64,000 nt of DNA from Streptomyces microflavus. Its GTDB lineage: Bacteria; Actinomycetota; Actinomycetes; Streptomycetales; Streptomycetaceae. Positions 52,389 through 59,813 of the stretch are shown here, piece by piece (within the stretch, counting starts at the first letter, position 1; the number at the start of each line of letters is the position of its first letter). Location: NCBI RefSeq assembly GCF_014650075.1, contig NZ_BMUG01000001.1, positions 1,006,710-1,070,709 on the forward strand, written 5' to 3'. A model generated the notes under the pieces. The model did not search any database and had not been told where the DNA came from. It was given only the letters and a program-made list of their open reading frames with translations. The translations under genes were made by a program, and so were the position numbers.

Positions 52389-53330
52389 ATGGGACTCACC
52401 ATCGGCGTCGATATCGGCGGCACGAAGATCGCGGCTGGAGTGGTCGACGAAGAGGGCCGGATCCTCTCGACGTTCAAGGTGGCGACGCCCCCGACGGCCG
52501 AAGGCATCGTCGACGCGATCTGCGCGGCGGTGGCCGGGGCGAGCGAGGGCCACGAGGTGGAGGCTGTCGGCATCGGCGCCGCCGGCTACGTCGACGACAA
52601 GCGCGCCACCGTACTGTTCGCGCCCAACATCAACTGGCGCCACGAACCGCTCAAGGACAAGGTCGAACAGCGTGTCGGCCTGCCCGTGGTGGTCGAGAAC
52701 GACGCCAACGCGGCGGCCTGGGGCGAGTACCGCTTCGGCGCCGGCCAGGGCCACGACGACGTCATCTGCATCACGCTCGGCACCGGCCTCGGCGGCGGCA
52801 TCATCATCGGCAACAAGCTGCGCCGCGGACGCTTCGGTGTGGCCGCCGAGTTCGGCCACATCCGGGTCGTCCCGGACGGCCTGCTCTGCGGCTGCGGCAG
52901 CCAGGGCTGCTGGGAGCAGTACGCCTCCGGCCGCGCCCTGGTCCGGTACGCGAAGCAGCGCGCCAACGCCACCCCCGAGAACGCCGCCACCCTGCTCGGT
53001 CTCGGTGACGGCACGGTGGAGGGCATCGAGGGCAAGCACATCAGCGAGGCCGCCCGTCAGGGCGACCCGGTGGCCATCGACTCGTTCCGTGAGCTGGCCC
53101 GCTGGGCCGGCGCCGGACTGGCCGACCTCGCCTCGCTGTTCGACCCGTCCGCGTTCATCGTCGGCGGCGGCGTCTCGGACGAGGGGGAGCTGGTCCTCGA
53201 CCCGATCCGCAAGTCGTTCCGGCGCTGGCTGATCGGCGGCGAGTGGCGGCCGCACGCCCAGGTGCTCGCCGCCCAACTCGGCGGCAAGGCAGGGCTCGTG
53301 GGCGCTGCCGACCTGGCCCGCCAGGGCTGA
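52389..53330 (+). CDS. glkA: ROK-family glucokinase
   Basis: A 313-residue protein nearly identical in layout to Streptomyces GlkA, which phosphorylates glucose and is needed for glucose repression. ATP site DIGGTK (8-13), sugar-binding ENDANAAAWGEY, and the ROK zinc motif GHIRVVPDGLLCGCGSQGCWEQYASG region with three Cys. ATG 52389 follows GAGGG; a TACGGT box lies near 52347. No DNA-binding domain, so it is a kinase rather than a ROK repressor. Confidence 0.96.
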   Translation: MGLTIGVDIGGTKIAAGVVDEEGRILSTFKVATPPTAEGIVDAICAAVAGASEGHEVEAVGIGAAGYVDDKRATVLFAPNINWRHEPLKDKVEQRVGLPVVVENDANAAAWGEYRFGAGQGHDDVICITLGTGLGGGIIIGNKLRRGRFGVAAEFGHIRVVPDGLLCGCGSQGCWEQYASGRALVRYAKQRANATPENAATLLGLGDGTVEGIEGKHISEAARQGDPVAIDSFRELARWAGAGLADLASLFDPSAFIVGGGVSDEGELVLDPIRKSFRRWLIGGEWRPHAQVLAAQLGGKAGLVGAADLARQG

Positions 53331-53349
53331 GTACCGCTTCGTACGACGC

Positions 53350-53393
53350 ACGGACGCCCGTCGCCGCCCTCCGGGGCAGCGGCGGGCGTCCGT
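53350..53393 (+). terminator. Terminator of glkA
   Basis: ACGGACGCCCG pairs with CGGGCGTCCGT, with further GCCGC/GCGG pairing inside. It ends 3 nt before the -10 box of the next gene. Confidence 0.7.
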
Positions 53394-53395
53394 CG

Positions 53396-53401
53396 TATCG
53401 T
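53396..53401 (+). promoter_or_regulatory. Candidate -10 box, EEP-family gene
   Basis: TATCGT 7 nt before ATG 53409; the glkA terminator fills the -35 region, so promoter and terminator overlap. Confidence 0.45.
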
Positions 53402-53408
53402 GACCCGC

Positions 53409-54161
53409 ATGGTCCTGACGCCCCTGCCCGACTCCCGTACCGAGCCGGACGGGTCAGCCGTGATCCGTGTGCTCAGCTACAACGTCCGGTCGATGCACGA
53501 CGACACCGAGGCCCTGGCCCGGGTCATCCGCGCCTGCGCGCCCGACCTTGTCCTCATCCAGGAGGCGCCGCGCTTCTTCCGCTGGCGCAAGGCGGCCGCG
53601 AGGCTGGCCAAGAGCAGCGGCCTGGTGGTCCTCAGCGGGGGCGCGACCGCCGCCGGACCGCTGCTGCTGTGCTCGCTGCGCGCGTCCGTCGAGCGGACCG
53701 AGGACGTCCTGCTGCCCCTCACCCCGGGCCTGCACCGCAGGGGCTTCGCCACCGCCGTCGTCAGGATCGGCGGGGTCCGGCTCGGCGTGCTGAGCTGCCA
53801 TCTGAGCCTCCAGCGCGACGAGCGCCTCGCCCAGGCGGAGCTGCTGCTGGAGCGGCTGGCGTCCATGGGGGTCGAGCACGCCGTGGCGGGCGGCGACCTC
53901 AACGACGTACCGACCGGGAAGGCGTTCACGCACCTGGCCGGACAGCTCCAGGACTGCCGGGCGGTCGCCCCGTGGGGCGGCGAGCTGACGTTCCCGCCCG
54001 ATGAGCCCCGTAAGCGCATCGACGCCGTCTTCGCGACCCCGGGCATCGATGTGCTCGGCTGCGGTGTGCCCACCGGGCTCCCCGGGGTGAGCGGAGCAGA
54101 CCTGAGGGCGGCCACCGACCATCTGCCGGTCCTGGCCGCCCTCAGAGGCCCCGCGGTATGA
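53409..54161 (+). CDS. Endonuclease/exonuclease/phosphatase family protein
   Basis: A 250-residue EEP-fold protein: LSYNVRSMHDD, LIQEAPRF (metal Glu), GDLNDVPTGKAF, RIDAVFATPG and TDHLPVLA (catalytic Asp-His). It may act on DNA, RNA or phospholipid head groups. The start was set at ATG 53409 by the TATCGT box; GTG 53400 or 53460 are alternatives. It converges with the gene ending at 54184; an 11-nt direct repeat GGTATGACGGT occurs at 54155 and 54174. Confidence 0.88.
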   Translation: MVLTPLPDSRTEPDGSAVIRVLSYNVRSMHDDTEALARVIRACAPDLVLIQEAPRFFRWRKAAARLAKSSGLVVLSGGATAAGPLLLCSLRASVERTEDVLLPLTPGLHRRGFATAVVRIGGVRLGVLSCHLSLQRDERLAQAELLLERLASMGVEHAVAGGDLNDVPTGKAFTHLAGQLQDCRAVAPWGGELTFPPDEPRKRIDAVFATPGIDVLGCGVPTGLPGVSGADLRAATDHLPVLAALRGPAV

Positions 54162-54183
54162 CGGTGTCCCCGTGGTATGACGG

Positions 54184-54942
54184 TCACACCACCGCGCCGC
54201 GCCCCGGATCGCCGTAGGTGTCGTCATCGTCGTCGTGCGGCATCCGGGCCACCAGGGTGGCGAAGCCGCCCAGGAAGCCGCCGATGCAGAGCGTGGTGAG
54301 CCACCACGTCATCTCCCACTGCAGCAGCACCGCCAGCAGCATCAGGACCGGCCCGCCGATCACCGCGAGCCAGGCGAACTTCGCCGTGACGTCGGCCTCC
54401 GGCAGCGGCGGCGGCTCCGGGGGCACGAAGTGGCCCTCCCCGCCCTCGTCCGGCTCGTCGATGCCGTCGTCCTTGGACTCGGGCAGCTCGTAGTCACGGG
54501 GACCGGCGACGCCGGGCGCGAAGACGACGGAGCTGCCCAGCGGCTTCTTCTCCGGCGGCTTCGGGGGCGTCTTCGCCGACCCCTTGTCCGCCGGGTCCCC
54601 GGCCCGGCCGTTGTCCGGCCCCACCACGTTGCGCTGGTCGTCCTCCAGCAGGGCGAGGTCCTCGATCGACTTGAAGGGCTTGGCGCCCGGCGGGTCCGGG
54701 GGCTCCTCCCCGTACCCCGCGACGATCGCGGCCCAGGCCGCTTCCTCGTCGATCGCCCGCTCCTCCTCCGGCCGCTTCTCCGGTCCCGTGCCGTCCGGTC
54801 CCGCGCCCTCGGCGCCCGTACCCTCGGCTCCCGCGCCCTCCGGGACAGCGGCCTTCGTCCCCTCGGGGACGGCCGCGCTCTCCGTGGGGCGCGGTTCGCG
54901 CTCCTCGTCGCTGCCTGTGCGTTCCGCGTCGTGCTCAGCCAC
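54184..54942 (-). CDS. Acidic protein with two C-terminal membrane helices
   Basis: A 252-residue protein: a long, disordered acidic/Gly-Pro region (1-180) with imperfect EGAGAEGTGAEG-type repeats (about 28-52), then two helices (about 187-207 and 212-230) and a short Asp-rich tail (PHDDDDD). GTG 54940-54942 has GGGGAG 8 nt upstream and overlaps the esterase stop by 8 nt. No family function is recognised. Confidence 0.75.
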   Translation of the reverse strand: MAEHDAERTGSDEEREPRPTESAAVPEGTKAAVPEGAGAEGTGAEGAGPDGTGPEKRPEEERAIDEEAAWAAIVAGYGEEPPDPPGAKPFKSIEDLALLEDDQRNVVGPDNGRAGDPADKGSAKTPPKPPEKKPLGSSVVFAPGVAGPRDYELPESKDDGIDEPDEGGEGHFVPPEPPPLPEADVTAKFAWLAVIGGPVLMLLAVLLQWEMTWWLTTLCIGGFLGGFATLVARMPHDDDDDTYGDPGRGAVV

Positions 54943-55786
54943 CGGACGTGCTCCCCTTCATCCCGACGCTCGGTGCGAGACGGCCGATGAACCGGTAGCT
55001 CTCATCGAAGATCCGCTCCGCATCATGGTCCAACGTCGCCACGTGGTAGCTCTGTTCCAACAAGATCTCCGAGACATCAGTGGAGGAGACCCGGCTCAGG
55101 ATCCGCGCGCTGTCCGCAGGCGGTACGACATGGTCCTGCGGGCTGTGCAGCACCACCAGCGGCTGGGTCACCTGGGGCAGTTCCCCGTCGACCAGCCGGA
55201 AGAACTTCCGCACCGAGTGGGCGGCGTGCAGGGGCACCCTGTCGTAACCGACCTCGTGCGAGCCCGGCAGCGCGATGTCGTCGGCGAGCCCCTTGGTCGT
55301 CCGCACCAGATGGCGGGCGACCGGCAGCGCGTACGCGGAGAGGCCGTGCACCTTGTTCGCCGGGTTCACCAGCACCAGACCGCTGATCGCGTCCCCGTGC
55401 TTGGCCGCAAGACGCAGGCTCAGCGCACCGCCCATGGAGAGCCCGAAGACGAAGACCTGGTCGCACCTCTCGCGCAGCACCCGCAGCTCGCGGTCCACCT
55501 CCGCGTACCAGTCCTGCCAGCCGGTGACCGCCATGTCCTCCCAGCGGGTGCCGTGGCCCGGCAGCAGCGGCAGCGAGACGGTCAGCCCGCGCTCGGCGAG
55601 GAAGTCGGCCCAGGGACGCAGCGACTGCGGCGATCCGGTGAAGCCATGACAGAGGAGGACGCCGACCTCTCCGCCCTCGTGGCGGAACGGCTCGGCTCCA
55701 GGGAGGACCGGCACCGGGGTCTCCTGTTCGTGAGGTGAGGCGGGGGCGGGGCGCGCACCGGGGGCGTGCTTGACGGATGACTTCAC
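54935..55786 (-). CDS. Alpha/beta hydrolase (carboxylesterase / monoacylglycerol lipase-like)
   Basis: A 283-residue hydrolase. GVLLCHGFTGSPQSLRPWA supplies the oxyanion hole; GLSMGGALS the nucleophile Ser; SPQDHVVPP the Asp; and YHVATLDHD the His. The pattern resembles Est30-type esterases and monoglyceride lipases. GTG 55784-55786 was taken as start; GTG 55807 is possible and no clear ribosome site decides. PlsC is encoded divergently, so a lipid link is possible. Confidence 0.87.
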   Translation of the reverse strand: MKSSVKHAPGARPAPASPHEQETPVPVLPGAEPFRHEGGEVGVLLCHGFTGSPQSLRPWADFLAERGLTVSLPLLPGHGTRWEDMAVTGWQDWYAEVDRELRVLRERCDQVFVFGLSMGGALSLRLAAKHGDAISGLVLVNPANKVHGLSAYALPVARHLVRTTKGLADDIALPGSHEVGYDRVPLHAAHSVRKFFRLVDGELPQVTQPLVVLHSPQDHVVPPADSARILSRVSSTDVSEILLEQSYHVATLDHDAERIFDESYRFIGRLAPSVGMKGSTSGG

Positions 55787-55941
55787 CGTACGCGACCGGA
55801 CCGACACCGACCAGGGTCGTCACGGCCCCCGGGGCCCGCCCCGCACGGCCCGTCGGGCCATGGCCGCACCCCGTGCCTGGCCCGGGGCACGGCAGGCGCA
55901 CAGGTTAAGGTCTGACCGACAGCACACAGGAGGCACCACAG

Positions 55942-56715
55942 TTGATCTACGGCGCAATGAAGTTCTCCATCGGCGGGTCCCTGAAGCTCGCCTTCCGGCC
56001 GTGGGTGGAGGGCCTGGAGAACATCCCCGAGCGGGGGCCGGCGATCCTCGCGAGCAACCATCTCTCCTTCTCCGACTCGTTCTTCCTGCCGGCTGTCCTG
56101 GACCGCAAGGTCACGTTCATCGCCAAGGCCGAGTACTTCACGGCTCCCGGGGTGAAGGGCAAGCTCACCGCCGCCTTCTTCAAGGGCGTCGGCCAGCTCC
56201 CCGTCGACCGCTCAGGAGCCCGCGGCGCCGGTGAGGCCGCCATCAAGGCAGGCATCCAGGTCGTCGAGAGCGGCGGCCTGTTCGGCATCTACCCCGAGGG
56301 CACCCGCTCGCCCGACGGCCGTCTCTACCGGGGCAAGCCCGGCGGCCTGGCCCGGGTGGCGCTGGCCACCGGAGCCCCCGTCATCCCGGTCGCGATGATC
56401 GACACCGAGAAGATCCAGCCGCCCGGCCAGGTGATGCCCAAGCTGATGCGCCCCGGCATCAGGATCGGCAAGCCGCTGGACTTCAGCCGCTACCAGGGCA
56501 TGGACGGCGACCGCTTCATCCTGCGCTCGGTGACCGACGAGGTCATGTACGAGATCATGAAGCTCTCCGGCCAGGAGTACGTGGACATCTACGCCACCGC
56601 CGCCAAGCGCCAGTTCGCCGACGAGGCGAAGGCGAAGGCGGAGGAGGCCAAGCGCGCCCAGAAGCAGGCACAGGCGGCGGGCGACGAGGACGGAACGGAA
56701 CGGTCCGGCGCGTAA
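55942..56715 (+). CDS. 1-acylglycerol-3-phosphate acyltransferase (PlsC family)
   Basis: A 257-residue acyltransferase of phospholipid synthesis. Catalytic NHLSFSD (His40, Asp45), the GQLPVDRSG block, YPEGTRSPDGRLYRGKPG and VPVAMI region follow the PlsC order. TTG 55942 is the start because GGAGG lies 9 nt upstream; the ATG at 55957 is too far from it. A Lys/Ala-rich tail (about 225-257) is extra. The M. tuberculosis counterpart is Rv2182c. Confidence 0.92.
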   Translation: MIYGAMKFSIGGSLKLAFRPWVEGLENIPERGPAILASNHLSFSDSFFLPAVLDRKVTFIAKAEYFTAPGVKGKLTAAFFKGVGQLPVDRSGARGAGEAAIKAGIQVVESGGLFGIYPEGTRSPDGRLYRGKPGGLARVALATGAPVIPVAMIDTEKIQPPGQVMPKLMRPGIRIGKPLDFSRYQGMDGDRFILRSVTDEVMYEIMKLSGQEYVDIYATAAKRQFADEAKAKAEEAKRAQKQAQAAGDEDGTERSGA

Positions 56716-56747
56716 CGGCGTCGTGGACCGTCGGGGGGTGGGGCGAA

Positions 56748-57995
56748 ATGGCCAAGCGTGAGCGGGTCGTACGGATGTCGGTCGAGCAGCCGCTGTGGCG
56801 TGCGCTGACGGGCTACCGCGTACTGACGATGGTCTACGCGGTGCTGCTCGCCGTCTTCGGGAAGGACAACTTCGGCCGGGAGAGGTTCGAGCGGCCCTGG
56901 GTGGCCTTCGCGTACCTCGCGTTCCTCGTCGTGTGGACGCTCGCCACCCTGCCCAAGGTCCGCTCGGCGGCGGCCTGCACCAAGCGCTTCCTCGGCGCGG
57001 ACCTCGTCGTCGCGCTGACCGGGATCATGCTCACCCCGCTCGCCGACATCCACTCCCAGACCTTCGACGGCCCGACGCTGCCGTCGATCTGGACGGCCGG
57101 AGCGGTCCTCGCCTTCGCGATCAAGGGCGGCTGGCGGTGGGCGGCCTTCGCCTCCACCTTCGTCGCCGCCGCCAACATCATCCAGCGCGGCGAGCCCAGC
57201 CGGGACACGTACCACAACGTCCTGCTGGTCTGGGTCGCCTCCATCGCCATCGGGTACGTCGTCGAGGTCGCCCGCGCCAGTGAACGCACCCTGGCCCGCG
57301 CCCTGGAGATCGAGGCCGCGACCCGCGAACGCGAGCGGCTGGCCCGCGACATCCACGACAGCGTCCTCCAGGTCCTCGCGATGGTGCAGCGCCGGGGCAC
57401 CGCGATCGGCGGGGAGGCGGCCGAGCTGGGCCGGATGGCCGGGGAGCAGGAGGTCGCCCTGCGTACCCTGGTCTCCAGCGGCCTGGTCCCGCCCACCCGG
57501 GTCTCCGAGGACGCCGCCGACGGCGCGGTCGTCCGCACGGTCGACGTGGACGAGGAGAGCCCCGGCGACGGGACCACCTGCGACCTGCGCGCCCTGCTCG
57601 CCCCGTACGCGGGCTCCCGGACCAGCCTCGCGGAGCCGGGCGCTCCGGTGGTCCTGCCCGCCGAGGCCGCCCGCGAGCTGGCCGCCGCCGTCAGTGCCGC
57701 CCTGGACAATGTGCGGGTGCACGCCGGAGCGGAGGCCCAGGCCTGGATCCTGGTCGAGGACGAGCCCGGCGAGGTCATCGTCACCGTCCGGGACGACGGC
57801 CCAGGCATCCCGGAGGGGCGCCTGGCCCAGGCGGAGGGCGAGGGGCGGATGGGGGTCGCGCTCTCCATCCGGGGCCGGCTGCGCGATCTCGGCGGCACGG
57901 CCGAGGTGATCTCGGTGCCGGGACAGGGCACCGAGGTCGAGTTGAAGGTTCCGAAAGCACAGGTTTCCCGGGGGAAGGCAGGATCGGCCCGATGA
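56748..57995 (+). CDS. macS: Sensor histidine kinase, MacS-like
   Basis: A 415-residue membrane kinase with about five helices (22-38, 52-68, 84-100, 113-146, 155-175), a HisKA_3 box with His203 (RDIHDSVLQVL) and a HATPase with DNVRVHAGAEAQAW and DDGPGIPEG. Position and form match MacS of the MacRS system reported in S. coelicolor to affect morphology and antibiotic production; that name is from memory of gene order. ATG 56748 follows a G-rich site. It overlaps the regulator by ATGA. Confidence 0.85.
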   Translation: MAKRERVVRMSVEQPLWRALTGYRVLTMVYAVLLAVFGKDNFGRERFERPWVAFAYLAFLVVWTLATLPKVRSAAACTKRFLGADLVVALTGIMLTPLADIHSQTFDGPTLPSIWTAGAVLAFAIKGGWRWAAFASTFVAAANIIQRGEPSRDTYHNVLLVWVASIAIGYVVEVARASERTLARALEIEAATRERERLARDIHDSVLQVLAMVQRRGTAIGGEAAELGRMAGEQEVALRTLVSSGLVPPTRVSEDAADGAVVRTVDVDEESPGDGTTCDLRALLAPYAGSRTSLAEPGAPVVLPAEAARELAAAVSAALDNVRVHAGAEAQAWILVEDEPGEVIVTVRDDGPGIPEGRLAQAEGEGRMGVALSIRGRLRDLGGTAEVISVPGQGTEVELKVPKAQVSRGKAGSAR

Positions 57996-58711
57996 GCACG
58001 CAAGAAGCACCGCGGAACGCACCGGAGCAGGACGGCGCGGAGGCGCCCGACCGGCCCATCAGGGTCATGGTGGTCGACGACCACCCCATGTGGCGCGACG
58101 CGGTCGCCCGCGACCTGGCCGAGTCCGGCTTCGACGTCGTCGCGACCGCCGGGGACGGCCCGCAGGCGGTCCGCCGGGCCAAGGCGGTCAACCCGGACGT
58201 CCTGGTCCTCGACCTGAACCTGCCCGGTATGCCCGGCGTCCAGGTCTGCAAGGAGCTGGTCCCCTCCCACCCCGGACTGCGCGTGCTGGTCCTCTCCGCC
58301 AGCGGTGAGCACGCCGACGTCCTGGAGGCGGTGAAGTCCGGCGCCACCGGCTATCTGCTGAAGTCCGCCTCCACCCAGGAGCTGACCGACGCCGTCCGCT
58401 CCACCGCCAACGGCGACCCGGTCTTCACCCCGGGCCTCGCCGGCCTGGTCCTCGGCGAGTACCGCAGGCTCGCCTCCGACCCCGTACCCGCCGCGTCGAA
58501 CGAGCCCAAGGCCCCGCAGCTCACCGACCGGGAGACCGAGGTGCTGCGGCTGGTCGCCAAGGGACTCTCGTACAAGCAGATCGCCGAACGCCTGGTCATC
58601 TCGCACCGCACCGTCCAGAACCATGTGCAGAACACCCTCGGCAAGCTCCAGCTGCACAACCGGGTGGAGCTCGTGCGGTACGCGATCGAGCGCGGACTCG
58701 ACGACGTCTGA
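57992..58711 (+). CDS. macR: NarL/FixJ-type response regulator, MacR-like
   Basis: A 239-residue regulator: receiver domain with VVDDHPM, phospho-Asp74 (VLDLNLPG) and Lys in YLLKSASTQ, then a LuxR helix-turn-helix (about 172-235; LTDRETEVLRLVAKGLSYKQIAERL). It pairs with the kinase just upstream. A 9-bp GC-rich inverted repeat at 58741-58759 may end the transcript. Confidence 0.9.
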   Translation: MSTQEAPRNAPEQDGAEAPDRPIRVMVVDDHPMWRDAVARDLAESGFDVVATAGDGPQAVRRAKAVNPDVLVLDLNLPGMPGVQVCKELVPSHPGLRVLVLSASGEHADVLEAVKSGATGYLLKSASTQELTDAVRSTANGDPVFTPGLAGLVLGEYRRLASDPVPAASNEPKAPQLTDRETEVLRLVAKGLSYKQIAERLVISHRTVQNHVQNTLGKLQLHNRVELVRYAIERGLDDV

Positions 58712-58740
58712 CCGGGACCCGGGGCCGGGGAGGGCCGGGA

Positions 58741-58759
58741 CCTCCGGCCCGGCCGGAGG
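58741..58759 (+). terminator. Possible terminator after macR-like gene
   Basis: CCTCCGGCC-c-GGCCGGAGG, perfect 9-bp arms; loop is short and no U tract follows. Confidence 0.4.
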
Positions 58760-58795
58760 GCCGTCCGGCCCCGGGCGCACCTGGGAGCGGAGCCG

Positions 58796-58801
58796 TATAT
58801 T
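58796..58801 (+). promoter_or_regulatory. Candidate -10 box, hydroxyacid dehydrogenase gene
   Basis: TATATT, the best -10 match in the window, 6 nt before ATG 58808. Confidence 0.5.
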
Positions 58802-58807
58802 CGCGCT

Positions 58808-59803
58808 ATGGAGATCCTGGCGTTCGGTGTGCAGTCCGATGAGAAGCCCCTGATCGAGAAGGCCTTCCAGGGGCTGCACGAGGTCCGCTGCCTGGACGTC
58901 TTCCTCAACCGGGACACCGCCCCCATCGCGGCGGGGTACGAGGTCATCTCCACCAGCGTCAACGCGGACCTCGGCTCCAAGGTGCTCCAGACCCTGGCCG
59001 CGGGCGGCACGCAGATGATCGCCCAGCGCTCCACCGGCTTCAACAACATCGACCTGGACGTCGCCGAACGGCTCGCCCTGACCGTCTCCCGGGTCTCGTA
59101 CTACTCGCCGTACTCGGTCGCCGAATTCGCCTGGACCCTGGCCATGGCGGTCAACCGGCGCATCATCCGGGCTGCCGGCCGCACCCGCGACTTCGACTTC
59201 CGCCTCGACGGACTGCTCGGCCGCGACATGCACGGGCGGACCGTCGGCGTGGTCGGCACCGGCAAGATCGGCGAGGCGTTCACCCGGATCGCCCACGGCT
59301 TCGGGATGAAGCTGCTCGGCTGGGACGTCGTGGAGAACCCGGCCTGCGTCGAGCTCGGCATGGAGTACGTGGAGAAGGAGCGGCTCTTCGCCGAGGCCGA
59401 CCTCATCAGCCTCCACGTCCCGCTGCTCCCCGCCACCCAGCACCTCATCAACGAGGCCGCCCTGAAGTCGATGAAGGACGACGCGATCCTGGTCAACTCC
59501 AGCCGCGGCGGTCTCATCGACACCGCCGCCCTGGTCACCGAATTGCGCGCCGGCCGCTTCCTCGGCGTCGGACTCGACGTGTACGAGGCGGAGGCCGGGC
59601 TCTTCTTCCTCGACAAGTCCCTGGAGGGCGTCGACGACGACACCCTGGCCCGGCTCGTCACCTTCCCCAACGTCATCGTCACCTCCCACCAGGCGTACTA
59701 CACCGAGGACGCGGTGGGCCAGATCATCGACGCGACGGTGCAGAACGTCACCGACTACCTGGCCCGCCGCACCAGCGAGAACGTGCTCGTGCCGCGCAGC
59801 TGA
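58808..59803 (+). CDS. D-2-hydroxyacid dehydrogenase (LdhA-like)
   Basis: A 331-residue NAD-dependent dehydrogenase similar to fermentative D-lactate dehydrogenases (MEILAFGVQSDEKPL start). NAD motif GVVGTGKIGEAF, substrate Arg in NSSRGGLIDT, active-site Glu in YEAEAGLF and His in SHQAYYT. It likely interconverts pyruvate and D-lactate, although other 2-keto acids are possible. The start follows a TATATT box directly. Confidence 0.9.
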   Translation: MEILAFGVQSDEKPLIEKAFQGLHEVRCLDVFLNRDTAPIAAGYEVISTSVNADLGSKVLQTLAAGGTQMIAQRSTGFNNIDLDVAERLALTVSRVSYYSPYSVAEFAWTLAMAVNRRIIRAAGRTRDFDFRLDGLLGRDMHGRTVGVVGTGKIGEAFTRIAHGFGMKLLGWDVVENPACVELGMEYVEKERLFAEADLISLHVPLLPATQHLINEAALKSMKDDAILVNSSRGGLIDTAALVTELRAGRFLGVGLDVYEAEAGLFFLDKSLEGVDDDTLARLVTFPNVIVTSHQAYYTEDAVGQIIDATVQNVTDYLARRTSENVLVPRS

Positions 59804-59813
59804 ACCGGAGGGT

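Noticed and set aside
54155..54184. Direct repeat GGTATGACGGT at a convergent junction
   Set aside because: Two 11-nt copies at the overlapping stop region; probably a small tandem duplication and not a site.
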